From Prionace glauca (Eukaryota; Chordata; Chondrichthyes; Carcharhiniformes; Carcharhinidae): a stretch of 64,000 nt of DNA. Positions 46,698 through 55,639 of this stretch are shown piece by piece; the stretch's first letter is position 1, and each line of letters starts with the position of its first letter. The position numbers and the translations under genes are program-made. Below the pieces are notes generated by a model. The model was not told the origin of the DNA, ran no database searches, and was given only the letters and a program-made list of their open reading frames with translations. The stretch spans positions 18,091,059-18,155,058 of the forward strand of contig CM075760.1 of NCBI GenBank assembly GCA_037974335.1, written 5' to 3'.

Positions 46698-47603
46698 GGT
46701 GGGTGTGGAGAGTCTGCAGAAGGATCTAGATAGGCTGGGCGAATGGGCCAGGAAATGGCAAATGGAATTTAATGTTGGCAAGTGTGAGGTGGTCCACTTT
46801 GGTAGGAGGAATGGGAGGAAGGACTATTACTTACGGGGCGAAAAACTGCAGCAGGCGACGGTGCAGAGGGACCTCGGGGTCCTTGTGCATGAGTCGCAAA
46901 AACCCAGCTTGCAGGTGCAGCAGGTGGTCAGGAAGGCGAATGGGATGCTGGCCTTCATAGCGAAGGGGATTGAATATAAAAGTAGGGAGGTCTTGCTGCA
47001 GCTGTATAGGGCATTGGTGAGGCCGCAGCTGGAGTACTGTGTGCAGTTTTGGGCGCCGCACCTGCGCAAGGATATTTTGGCCCTGGAGGGAGTGCAGAGG
47101 AGGTTTACTCGGCTGATACCGGAGTTGAGGGGATTGAGCTATGAGGAGAGGCTGAATAAACTAGGCTTGTACTCGTTAGAGTTTAGGAGAATGAGGGGAG
47201 ATCTCATTGAGACGTATAAGATGATGAATGGGATGGATAGGATAGAGGTGGAGAGACTGTTCCCGCTCAAAAAAGACAGTAGGACTAGGGGGCACAGCCT
47301 CAAGATAAAGGGGGGGGCGGTTTAGAACAAAGTTGAGGAGGAACTTCTTCACTCAAAGGGTGGTGAATCTCTGGAATTCTCTGCCCGTTGAAGTAGTGGA
47401 GGCTGCCTCGCTAAATATTTTTAAGAAACGGGTTGATGGGTTTTTGATAAGAGAATGGATTAAGGGTTATGGGGAGAGGGCGGGAAGGTGGAGCTGAGTC
47501 ACGACAGATCAGCCATGATCTTATTGAATGGCGGGGCAGGCTCGAAGGGCCAGATGGCCTACTCCTGCTCCTATTTCTTATGTTCTTATGTTCTTATGTA
47601 ATT
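46698..47603 (+). mobile_element. CR1-clade LINE 3' end inserted at J2
   Basis: The frame is open for about 200 codons (LDRLGEWARKWQMEFNVGKC, LVRPQLEYCVQFWAPHLRKD, YEERLNKLGLYSLEFRRMRG), then one frame change in a G run near 47310. The rest follows (FFTQRVVNLWNSLPVEVVEA). UTR 'cacgacagatcagccatgat', tail 'ctcgaagggccagatggcct' and TTCTTATG repeats. Little decay, so a relatively young insertion. Confidence 0.93.
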
Positions 47604-47612
47604 AGCACAATG

Positions 47613-48672
47613 TTAGTAGAAAATAGTACACAATAGCTAGTACAAAATATAGACCTAGCCATCTGAACACAGGGATAGCTCACATTCACTTTGAGTTCGT
47701 GCCACTTGTTTTAATTAACTTCTCTCCTGAACCAAATACAACCGTTCCTTCCCTCTCCCTCACACTGAGCTCCCACTGTTTATTTTTTGGCTATTTCAGG
47801 GAACAATATTTGGATAATAAGTTGACTGTGTTTTACATGTTCCATCTTCGTCAGTACGTCTCCCTGAATACCCAGGAGAAACAAATCCGAGGAAAATAGT
47901 TTGACATCATCATACGAACGTGCAAAGTGGGAGCTGGAGTGAGGCACTGGGCCGCTCAGTAACATCATGACTGATTTGATTGTAACTTCACCCCCACATT
48001 CCTGCCTGCCCCCGACCACCGGTTACCCTTGTTAATCAAGCATCCAGCTAGCTGTCTTTAAAATAATCGAAGGTCCTGTTTCCCCTGACGATTGAGAAAG
48101 AAAGTTCACGAAACTCACGACTCTTTAAGAGACAAAAGGTCTCCTCATGTCTGCCTTCAAATGAGAGACCCTTTTATTTGAACCATAATACACCCAATGT
48201 ATTGCTCTGAAAATAACACTGCTCATTGTTCTGTCTGTTGTGGAGATAGGTGTCCTCCTGTCTACTCTATCTCTGACCCTTACTCGTCTGAAGCAACTTT
48301 TACAGTGCTGTTTATCTCTATTACACCATGACCCTGTTGGGGTGTTCCTCTTTTTATTATCTATCAATGTATCATTTCTTTGCATTACACACAATCATTT
48401 CAGCAATGCATCTCCTTGCCAGCTACCAGGTGGGTTTTTATGATAAAGGTCACTTAAATGTTTTAAGGAAACAATCCTGAATTGTGGAAACAATAAAACT
48501 CTCATCTGCTCCATCTCAATACCCAGTGAAGCTGCTGTTTGGATTCCCAATGAGAACTGCTCACCCGTTCCATACAAAAATAGTGTTTTTTGAAATAACA
48601 CAGTGACTGTGTGGCTCCATAAAGCCATGGAGGGGAAATAACATGTTGAGTAATCATTATCCAGGATTAGTT
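47613..48672. other. Intergenic between J2 and J1
   Basis: About 1 kb with no recognised element. 48594-48612 has CACAGTGACTGTGTGG, which contains both heptamer orientations, but no matching nonamers at 12 or 23 bp were found, so it is not called a D. Confidence 0.45.
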
Positions 48673-48678
48673 ACTTAC

Positions 48679-48739
48679 TGGGTTCCACAATCAGCCTGGT
48701 TCCATTGCCAAAGAGAAGTTTTCTAGCCATTTCATGTTA
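48679..48739 (-). CDS. TCR delta J segment (J1, nearest the V)
   Basis: Encodes HEMARKLLFGNGTRLIVEP and ends CCC A at a GTAAGT donor (48673-48678). FGNGT is intact. A TAA lies at the extreme 5' coding end in the J frame, where it would normally be trimmed on joining. Confidence 0.9.
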
Positions 48740-48767
48740 CACACTGTTTGATTCCATAACCAGATCC
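48740..48767 (-). other. 12-RSS of J1
   Basis: Read on plus: heptamer CACACTG (6/7), 12-bp spacer, nonamer ACCAGATCC (6/9). Moderate quality. Confidence 0.65.
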
Positions 48768-48964
48768 ATTGTGATCTCATCCACCTCTCTCTGCCCTTCT
48801 GCTGTGTTCCAGCACCGTGGGGAAGGGGCGGGGGGTGGAGGAAAGGTGGGGATGGGGTGGGGGTCAGTAATTGTGTACACTCGGTGGGGATGGAAGGCGG
48901 TTGTGGGGAGTGGTGTTGGGACGGTGCTATTCAGAGAGCTTGGTTTTCTCCCGTGGTGCTGGGA

Positions 48965-49003
48965 GGTTATTGTACGGGTGTTAAGGGAGATTCAACTACC
49001 GTG
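48965..49003 (-). other. 23-RSS of the support V-delta
   Basis: On the minus strand: heptamer CACGGTA (CAC kept, 5/7), 23-bp spacer, nonamer ACAATAACC (8/9). An alternative heptamer CACAGCC further upstream has a worse nonamer (CTTAACACC) at 23 bp. Confidence 0.7.
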
Positions 49004-49314
49004 GTTCTGGCTGTGCCCACTCAGTCCACAGTAATATGTAGCCGAGTCGCTTAGTTGCAGTTTGGAGATCTTTAACTGGCTGCTTTTCTTGACAGAATCG
49101 ATAGAAGCAGAAATTCTCCCTCCGGCAGCGGTTTCTTTATTGTCCCCTCCTGAAGTGTGTGTCTGAAGCAAGTATTTCAGAGCCTGTCCTGGGGACTGAC
49201 TGTACCAGTGTATTGTGTACTGACAGAACCCAGAATATACACATCTTAATGTAACCGTGTCATCGGCAGCAGACATTTGGAGAGGCGGATTCTCGGATAC
49301 CAGAGAAGGGGAAT
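49004..49314 (-). CDS. Support V-delta exon (leaderless) of NAR-TCR
   Basis: A V-type Ig domain opening directly at an acceptor (TTATCCTGCAG) in phase 1: (D)SPSLVSENPPLQMSAADD, TVTLRCVYSGFCQYTIHWYS, QSPGQALKYLL, SSQLKISKLQLSDSATYYC. No leader exon precedes it; the upstream DNA is a CR1 piece and then the NAR J. In shark NAR-TCR the NAR domain is spliced onto exactly such a V-delta exon. Framework cysteines (LRC, YYC) and the Trp (HWYS) are present. An extra Cys lies in CDR1 (GFCQY). The coding end is ...CGLSGHSQN, then the 23-RSS. It looks functional. Confidence 0.9.
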
Positions 49315-49489
49315 CTGCAGGATAACAAAAAAAAATACACTTTTTTTAGGTCTTGCTATTTAACCCAGGGATTGAGTCAGTTGCAGGAGGAGCTCAGTTT
49401 TATGCGGTGTTGTTATTATTTTAATTCTAATGGAACGAGATTCACTTATTCTATAAACCAGTGTACAATGAGATAACATTTTATTTTAC

Positions 49490-49995
49490 ACAAGCTCGAA
49501 TGACCTGTAACGATGTTATTAAACTGGAGAGAGTCCAGAAGAGATGAACAAGGATGTTCCCAGGACTCAAGGGACTGAGGTTTAGGGAGAGATTGGACTT
49601 TTTCCTTTGGAGCATAGGAGATAGAGGGGTGATCTTGTAGAAGTTTATAAGATCATGAGAGGCACGGATAGGGCGAATGAACTCAGTTTTATTTCCAGCG
49701 TTCGGAATCGAGGACAAGTAGGAACAGGGAAAGGATTAACGGGAACCTGCAAAAAAAACTTTTTTTTTTACACAGAGGGTGATAGGTGTGTGGAATGAAC
49801 TGCCGGAGGAAGTGGTTGAGGCAGGGACATTGACAACATTTAAAAGGCATTTGGACAGATACATGGAGAGGGAAGTTTTAGAGGGATGTGGGCCAATGCA
49901 GGCCAATGGCTGAGCTTAAATGGACATTTTGATCGGCACATGGATCAGTTTGGACCGAAGAGTCTGTCTTTCTGCCGTAAATTCTGTCAATCTAT
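49490..49995 (+). mobile_element. CR1-clade LINE 3' fragment
   Basis: 'ggagagagtccagaagagat', 'ttagggagagattggacttt', 'cacagagggtgataggtgtg', 'cgaagagtctgtctttctgc'. It lies between the support V and the NAR J. Old. Confidence 0.8.
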
Positions 49996-49999
49996 GAAC

Positions 50000-50959
50000 A
50001 CACTGTCAGCTTAGTAGGAGCTGGTTTAAGAGTGAAATATGAATGAGTAATGATCACAAACATGAACTGGAAAACAATAGGTTTATCCGGAATATTCATG
50101 ACTTGTGGAAGAAATGGATTTCATTCATAAAGGGGCAGCATCTACCCGAGGGGCCGAATCTCGCCCTTTCATGCTAAATAATTCTCCCGTATATGCTCGG
50201 TTTCAACTTTCATTTTCCAGGTTGAGAGACAAACTGAGGGAACATTTTATGATCAGTGATGCAATCCATTTTTAGATATGATTGTCAAAGCGTAACCCAG
50301 CTGCGTCACATCACAGTGCACAGCAAGATCCAACAAAGAATGACTGTTGTTTATCAGCTCAAACGGGGCAGAAACATGCCGAACAACGGTGGCCAAATGT
50401 CATACCTTTATTTCAGTTTAACACTTTCTGGGAGCATTTATTAAATCTATTTGTTTATTTTTCTGTCAGTATCATGTTTTCCCTCCTTCACTTTACATTG
50501 AAATGTATAATCTGATTCATTTCATTCACTTTTTGTTGTTTGGGTTTTTTGTGTCGTGGGAACATGGCCCAAAGTCTCCTACTTGTTGTCAGCTGCGTTC
50601 ATTCTGTTCAGTTTCCGCAGTGGTTTTACTGTCAACTCCCTCATCACACCTAACACTGGCACCCCCACCCCGTGTCTCACCGCCCTTTCCCCCGAACCCA
50701 CTCCGCCCCCGTCCCTTCCTCCCCTCCCCCCCCCACCCAGCCTCGTCCCACTATCCCTGCCCCACTGACCGCTGACTCCATCAGGTCTCAAAGAGACTTT
50801 CCCCGGGACTGACTGGAGCCGGCCCCAGAATCACACCCTGCTCCCAACTGGGAATCTGTACCGGATGATTTCGATGGGATTGAAACGAGAAAGATCACAA
50901 TGATAAAGTGAAGGGGGTCATTCAACGAGACAGACTGTCACAAGGCGGGGTTTGGAATT
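50000..50959. other. Intron between NAR J and support V, unique part
   Basis: AT-rich with a C-rich patch at 50650-50770. No exon or RSS recognised. Confidence 0.5.
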
Positions 50960-50965
50960 ACTTAC

Positions 50966-51015
50966 CGGCTGTGACAGTCACCACCGTCCCGGATCCATCC
51001 ACATCACCATACTTA
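50966..51015 (-). CDS. NAR-type J segment
   Basis: 50 nt encoding KYGDVDGSGTVVTVTA, ending GCC G at a GTAAGT donor (50960-50965). The motif is DGSG instead of FGxG, as in IgNAR J segments (D-G-A-G-T-V-L-T-V). Phase 1 splicing to the support V gives Asp (G|AT). No stop in frame. Confidence 0.92.
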
Positions 51016-51054
51016 CACAGTGACTCCACCCTCAGTCTCCCCGGTACAAAAACT
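51016..51054 (-). other. 23-RSS of the NAR J
   Basis: Read on plus: heptamer CACAGTG (7/7), 23-bp spacer, nonamer ACAAAAACT (8/9). Delta J segments have 12-spacers, so this J cannot receive the support V directly. Confidence 0.95.
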
Positions 51055-51364
51055 ACCAACATCTCAATCTGCCGGAAAACCATCACCAGTCACTCGGAAA
51101 TGTCCAATTATTCGGGGGATTTAAAATCAATAAATAATATTCAAGGTTTCAACGTCTCTGTCGGTTCAAGTTGTAATTTTGTGAGGCCCGAGCTCTCAGT
51201 AAATGGCCGCAGGAAGGAAAAAATAATTCATATATCGCAAAAAAATCAAAGAAAGATGTTAGTGGTGGAGATTACAGTGGAAATAATCCAGATTACAGCG
51301 ATAATAACATCAAACCAATGATTCAAAGTCTGGGCACTGAGAATTTATAGTGTAATTGTGCACA

Positions 51365-51436
51365 GGTATTTGTTCAGCTTCTTTCCACTGTGACTATCCC
51401 AATATTTACACAGTGATACAGTTCAGCATCAAAACC
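51365..51436 (-). other. NAR D segment with two 12-RSSs
   Basis: The D proper is 16 bp (51393-51408), TAAATATTGGGATAGT on the minus strand. One frame reads KYWD(S), another NIG, and a third has stops. Read on plus: nonamer GGTATTTGT (51365), 12-bp spacer, heptamer CACTGTG (51386), D, heptamer CACAGTG (51409), 12-bp spacer, nonamer ATCAAAACC (51428). Both heptamers are perfect and both nonamers are one or two bases off consensus. It lies midway between NAR V and NAR J. Confidence 0.92.
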
Positions 51437-51784
51437 TCTGGTACTGGGTGGGATGTTGGGACATGAATTAAAAGCGCAGAATGTGGCTCCCAGTTCCGGC
51501 TGTGAGCCTAGGGTCCCATCTGGTGTCAGGGTTTGTAACTGGGATCAGTCATTCCCATTCTCAATTCACCGACAACACTCCCAGGAATGATACCCCCATC
51601 CACTCACACTCCGTATTTATAAAACTCAAAATGTCAACGGTAACAATCAGGTCTTATTCAAAATAAACTGTGGCCCCCAGATTGTGAGGCACAACTGTGG
51701 GGATTGGTGGGTGGAGATGGGGGTTGTTGTTCTGGGTAGATTAACTCCGGTTTTTCGTTTGGTTCTGTGAGAATCTGCAGGATG

Positions 51785-51822
51785 AGTTTTTGTATCGTGG
51801 GAAGCCGAGGCCCATCACTGTG
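51785..51822 (-). other. 23-type RSS of the NAR V (22-bp spacer)
   Basis: On the minus strand: heptamer CACAGTG (7/7), 22-bp spacer, nonamer ACAAAAACT (8/9). One base shorter than canonical, which is within the natural range. Confidence 0.92.
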
Positions 51823-52103
51823 TGTAGTACTCATAACGAGCTTTACAGTAATAGGTGGCGGCGTCTTCAACTCTCACATCCCGAATTTCCAGCGAAAATG
51901 TATTTTCTGCTTTGTTCACAGACAGAATAAATCTCCCCCCGCTGGAGATCCGCTCCCACTCCTTCCCGGGCTGGGTTTGTTTGAAGAACTCGCCGTTTTG
52001 CAAGTAATAACGATAACCATAGAAAACACAGGTGATGGTGAGAGATTGACACTCCTTCTTGGTCACCTCTCCTGGGCTCTGTGTCACTGACTGACTGAAA
52101 GAT
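51823..52103 (-). CDS. NAR-type V exon of NAR-TCR
   Basis: Starts at acceptor AATTTCCAG in phase 1. It encodes SFSQSVTQSPGEVTKKECQS, LTITCVFYGYRYYLQNGEFF, KQTQPGKEWERISSGGRF, ILSVNKAENTFSLEIRD and VRVEDAATYYCKARYEYY, then the RSS. The shortened middle of the domain (no CDR2: WERISSGGRF) and SVNKAENTFSLEI are hallmarks of IgNAR/NAR V. Framework cysteines are LTITC and YYC; an extra Cys lies in the A-B turn (KKECQS). The framework-2 Trp position appears to be Phe (EFFKQ). The frame is open and germline (unrearranged). Confidence 0.93.
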
Positions 52104-52252
52104 CCTGGAAATTAAACACAGAGAGTTTAATGGACCATCAGAGCTGAACCACACAATGGAGCTAAAACCCCAAACAATGTCTGTAATTGGGATGGACTGG
52201 GACAGCTTTATACCCAATCCACACAATGTGGGTTAGTTTGATCGGTACTCAC

Positions 52253-52295
52253 GGGGTAAACAGACACACAGGGTGAAAACAAGAAGGATTCCCAT
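52253..52295 (-). CDS. Leader exon of the NAR V
   Basis: 43 nt encoding MGILLVFTLCVCLP plus one base (phase 1), followed by donor GTGAGT (52247-52252). Hydrophobic signal peptide; 149-bp intron to the V exon. Joins as C|GA (Arg) to SFSQSV. This is the only leader in the cluster, so the NAR and support domains share it. Confidence 0.93.
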
Positions 52296-52620
52296 CTCTC
52301 TGCTGCCCGGAGCTGATGGTTTATGTGACGGGGAGCTGGAGACTGCAGAGTTTGACTGCTCTGGGACACTGGATCTCAGAACTGAACTGAAATACCTCAG
52401 GCCTGAACATTGTTAATTTAGGCCCCGCCCATTGTTTAAAATAAAACTCGAGAATGGAAAGGTGGCAGAAAGCTGTGAACATTCAGTCGAGGCCCCACAG
52501 TTATCTGGGCCTCGGAGCTCCCGACCCCAAGATCTGATCCCATAACTCTTCTGGGTGTTGCCACTCAGAGTTTGTGGATGTCCCTCTTTGTCACAAGTAA
52601 GGAAAATTCTTCTTTTTCAG
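52296..52620 (-). promoter_or_regulatory. Probable promoter region of the NAR V
   Basis: The 150 bp upstream of the ATG are moderately GC-rich, with a GC box (GGGCGGGGCC on minus, about 52420). No octamer or TATA box was recognised. Position is the main argument. Confidence 0.4.
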
Positions 52621-52629
52621 TGTCCAAGT

Positions 52630-53450
52630 GTAGAGATGGCAGTTAGGGCAGTGATATGCTCCTCCTATTAGATGTGGGAGATTAGGGAACTTTCTAGTCC
52701 CTGGCGACTATATTTGCGGGAAGTGTGACCAGCTGCAGTTCCTCACAAACCCCATGGTTCAGTTCGAGCAGCAGCTGGAAACACTCTTACTGGATCCAGG
52801 GTGAGGTAGACAAATGGGTAGAAAATTGGCTTGATGACGGAAGCCAGAGGATGGTTCTAGAGGGTTGTTTTTCAAACTGGAGGCCTGTGACCAGCGGTGT
52901 GTCTCAGCGATCAGTGCTGGGTACACGGTTGTTTGTCAGTTATGTTAATGATTTGGATGATAATATAGGGGGCATGGTTAGTAAGTTTGTAGATGACACC
53001 AAGATTGGTGACATACTGGACAGAGAAGAAGGTTAATACGGATTGCAACGGGATCTTTATCAATTGGGCCAGTGGACTGGTGAACGGAAGATGGAGTTTT
53101 ATTTAGATGGATGCGAGGTGATCCATTTTGGTCAATCAAATCAGGACAGAACTTATTCATTTAATGGAATGGTGTTGTAGGCTGTTATAGAACAAAAATA
53201 TCTAGCAGTACAGGTTCGTAGCAGAGTCACGGGCGGACAGAGTGGTGAAGAAGGCATTCGGCATGCTTGGTTTCATCTGTCAGAACATTGAATACAGGAG
53301 TTGGGATGTCTTGTTGAAGTTGCACAAGACATTGGTAAGACCACACTTGGAATACTGTGTACAATTCTGGTCACCCTATTATAGAAATGATATCATTAAA
53401 CTAGAAAGAGTGCAGAAAAGATTTACTAGGATGCTGCCAGGACATGTATA
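52630..53450 (+). mobile_element. CR1-clade LINE with internal deletion (ORF1 start joined to RT)
   Basis: 52635-52785 translates in pieces to a LINE ORF1 start (VICSS-, EMWEI, then a QLQF-T-pattern). From 52790 it is the RT palm: WVENWLDDGSQRMVLEGCFS, VTSGVSQRSVLGTRLF and YVNDLDDNIGGMVSKFVDDT (catalytic DD). Then LVRPHLEYCVQFWSPYYRND, LERVQKRFTRMLPG. The endonuclease and RT N-terminus are missing. The copy passes into CA-rich DNA (53450-53620) with no LINE tail. Confidence 0.85.
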
Positions 53451-53674
53451 CAGATATACACAATCTCAGACAAACAGCTACAGAGAAACTAACAGACACA
53501 CACAAACACATACACGAGCAAACACAGACATGCCCACAAAAACATAGACTCACATACACACAAGAACTGGCCCACGCAGACATACAACTATCACACACAC
53601 CCTCACAAACACAGAGATAAACTGAGACAATGACCAGTTGATGTTAATCTCTAATCCACCTGCTGGGAACTAAA

Positions 53675-55035
53675 ATAATGTGAGAAGTCTCACAACACCA
53701 GGTTAATTTCCAACAGGTTTATTTGGTAGAAAAAGCCACTAGGTTTCATAGCGGTGTTCCTTCATCAGATCAGAGGGAGTTCTGTTCACAAGCAGGGCAT
53801 AGAAAGACACAAGCCCAATTTACAAAATTATGGTTGGAATGAGAGTCTTTACAGGTTATCAAGTCTTAAAGATACAGACAATATGAGTTGGGAGAGGGTT
53901 AAACAAGTTTAAAGAGATGTGCATTGTCTCCAGCCAGGACAGTAAGTGAGATTTTGCAAGAGCAAGGAAAGCCATGGAGATTACAGATAGTGTGACATGA
54001 ACCCAAGATCCCGGTTCAGGCTTCCTCATGTGTCTAGAATTTGGCTTTCAGTCTCTGCTCAGCGACTCTGTGCTGTCGTGTGTCCTGAAGGCCGCCTTGG
54101 AGAAAGTGAATCCGAAGATCAGAGGCCGAATGCCCCTGACCGCTGAAGTGTTCCCGGACAGGAAGAGAATACTCTTGAGTGGTGATTGTCGAGTGGTTTT
54201 CGTTCAACCGTTGTGGTAGCGTCTGCATCATCTCCCCAATGTACCATGCTCTGGGCATCCTTTACTGCAGCGTATCAGGTAGACAACGTTACCAGAATAT
54301 GCACCATGTACCGGGTGGATGGTGTTCTACGAGAGACTGTACCCTTAGCGCTTGATTACTTGTAAGGACTCGCGGTGGGTTGTGCGAGGACTACTCTTGG
54401 ATGTTGCTTCGAGAGTTGCCTAGTGCTTCACGTCGTCAGTGTACGCTTAAACTGGACCAATTAACAGGCAACACAACAGCTCAGTGACTATCACTGTTTG
54501 CGGTCCAGTTACAGGGACCGGGGTCGGATCTCCGTCTTGGGTCAGTGTCTGTGGGAGTTTGCACATCCTCCCCGTGCTTGTGTGGATTTTCTCCGGGTGC
54601 TCCGGTTTCCTCCCACACCCCCAAAACGTGTTTTTAGGCTAAATTGGATCTCCCTTAATCTGGTGCATATATAATTCCCTAAATTTGCACCCCTGTATTG
54701 TGGAACACACTAGATGTAGATAAAAGCCGCAGGTAGGAGAAGGATTGGAATGAGGCACTCACCGACTGTTAAAATTGGCGGAGCGGGCTTGTAGGGCCGA
54801 AGGGCCTGTTTCCTGAGCTGTGCTGTTCTTTTCTTCTTTGACACGCATTCCAACCATTAGTTTGCAAATTAAGTTTGTATTTTTATATGCCCTGTTGGTG
54901 AACAGAACTACCACTTATCTGACAAAGGAGCAGTACTCCGAAAGATTTTGCTACCAAATAAACCTGTCGGACTTTAACCTGGTGTGAGACTTTTTACTGT
55001 GTTTAGCCCAGTCCAACGCCGGCATCACCACGTCA
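53675..55035 (-). mobile_element. Penelope-like element remnant with GIY-YIG domain, interrupted
   Basis: The minus strand at 53675-54345 carries the C-terminal part with AWYIGEMMQTLPQRLNE and HFSGQGHSASDLR, the GIY-YIG endonuclease pattern of Penelope-like elements, then the non-coding end (cacaacaccaggttaatttc). At 54845-55035 the terminal sequence recurs in the opposite sense (cccagtccaacgccggcatc). The V-SINE-bearing LINE tail (54355-54840) sits between. It is a broken, 5'-incomplete fossil. Inverted terminal copies are known for this family. Confidence 0.85.
54355..54840 (+). mobile_element. CR1 3' UTR carrying a V-SINE core (copy D)
   Basis: This copy keeps the clearest tRNA-derived head: 'agtgactatcactgtttgcg', 'ggaccggggtcggatctccg', 'tcttgggtcagtgtctgtgg'. 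Core 'cctccccgtgcttgtgtgga' and 'ctccgggtgctccggtttcc', tail 'gggccgaagggcctgtttcc'. It interrupts the Penelope-like element. Confidence 0.88.
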
Positions 55036-55284
55036 TCACTAAAACCATAACAGAAGTTAATCTAAAACTCGTGAAATGAGAAAATGTATAAACAGACTCC
55101 ACAGCTCAGAATGGGAGTGCAATTAATGATTTCTCGGTTGTCCATGATCTTTGAACAAATACAGAATTGGAGAGATTATAATATTTGAATTGTAATATCT
55201 AATGTATAATGTATCTGGGAACAGAGTGGATTTGACACAGGCTGGAAGGCAGACTGAGGTAATGAGTTTGAAGCGGCTGTTCAG

Positions 55285-55500
55285 AGTGAATGAACATAGA
55301 ACATTACAGCGCAGAACAGGCCCTTCGGCCCACGATGTTGCGCCGACCAGTTTTTTTTTAAAAAGCACTGACCCACTAATCTAAACCAATCCCTTTTCGT
55401 CCATAAACCTATCCACAGATCTCTTAAACGCCCCCAAACTAGGCGCATTTACAACCGCAGCAGGGCATTCCAATCCCTCACCACCCTCTGGGTAAAGAAT
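55285..55500 (-). mobile_element. CR1-clade LINE 3' end
   Basis: The minus-strand order is FFTQRVVRDWNAL, 'aatgcgcctagtttgggggc', 'agagatctgtggataggttt' and the tail 'ggccgaagggcctgttctgc', with TTCTATG. Nearly the same sequence as the end of 33545-34258, so recently active subfamily. A T/A run near 55352 interrupts it. Confidence 0.9.
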
Positions 55501-55639
55501 GGGTTTGTTGCAGAGAAGGATGCATGGATGGGAAAGAGACAGCTGGATGGAGAGGAGGGAGAGTGAGATGGATGGAGGGGTAGATAGATGGATAGGAGTG
55601 AATGTGAGAAGTTTCCAGTTGAAAAGGTTCCCAGGGTCT

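Noticed and set aside
48594-48612. CACAGTGACTGTGTGG as a possible D segment or J RSS
   Set aside because: Both heptamer orientations are present, but no acceptable nonamer lies 12 or 23 bp away.
48970-49010. Alternative support-V RSS with heptamer CACAGCC
   Set aside because: Its 23-bp nonamer (CTTAACACC) is poor, while CACGGTA with ACAATAACC at 23 bp has an 8/9 nonamer.
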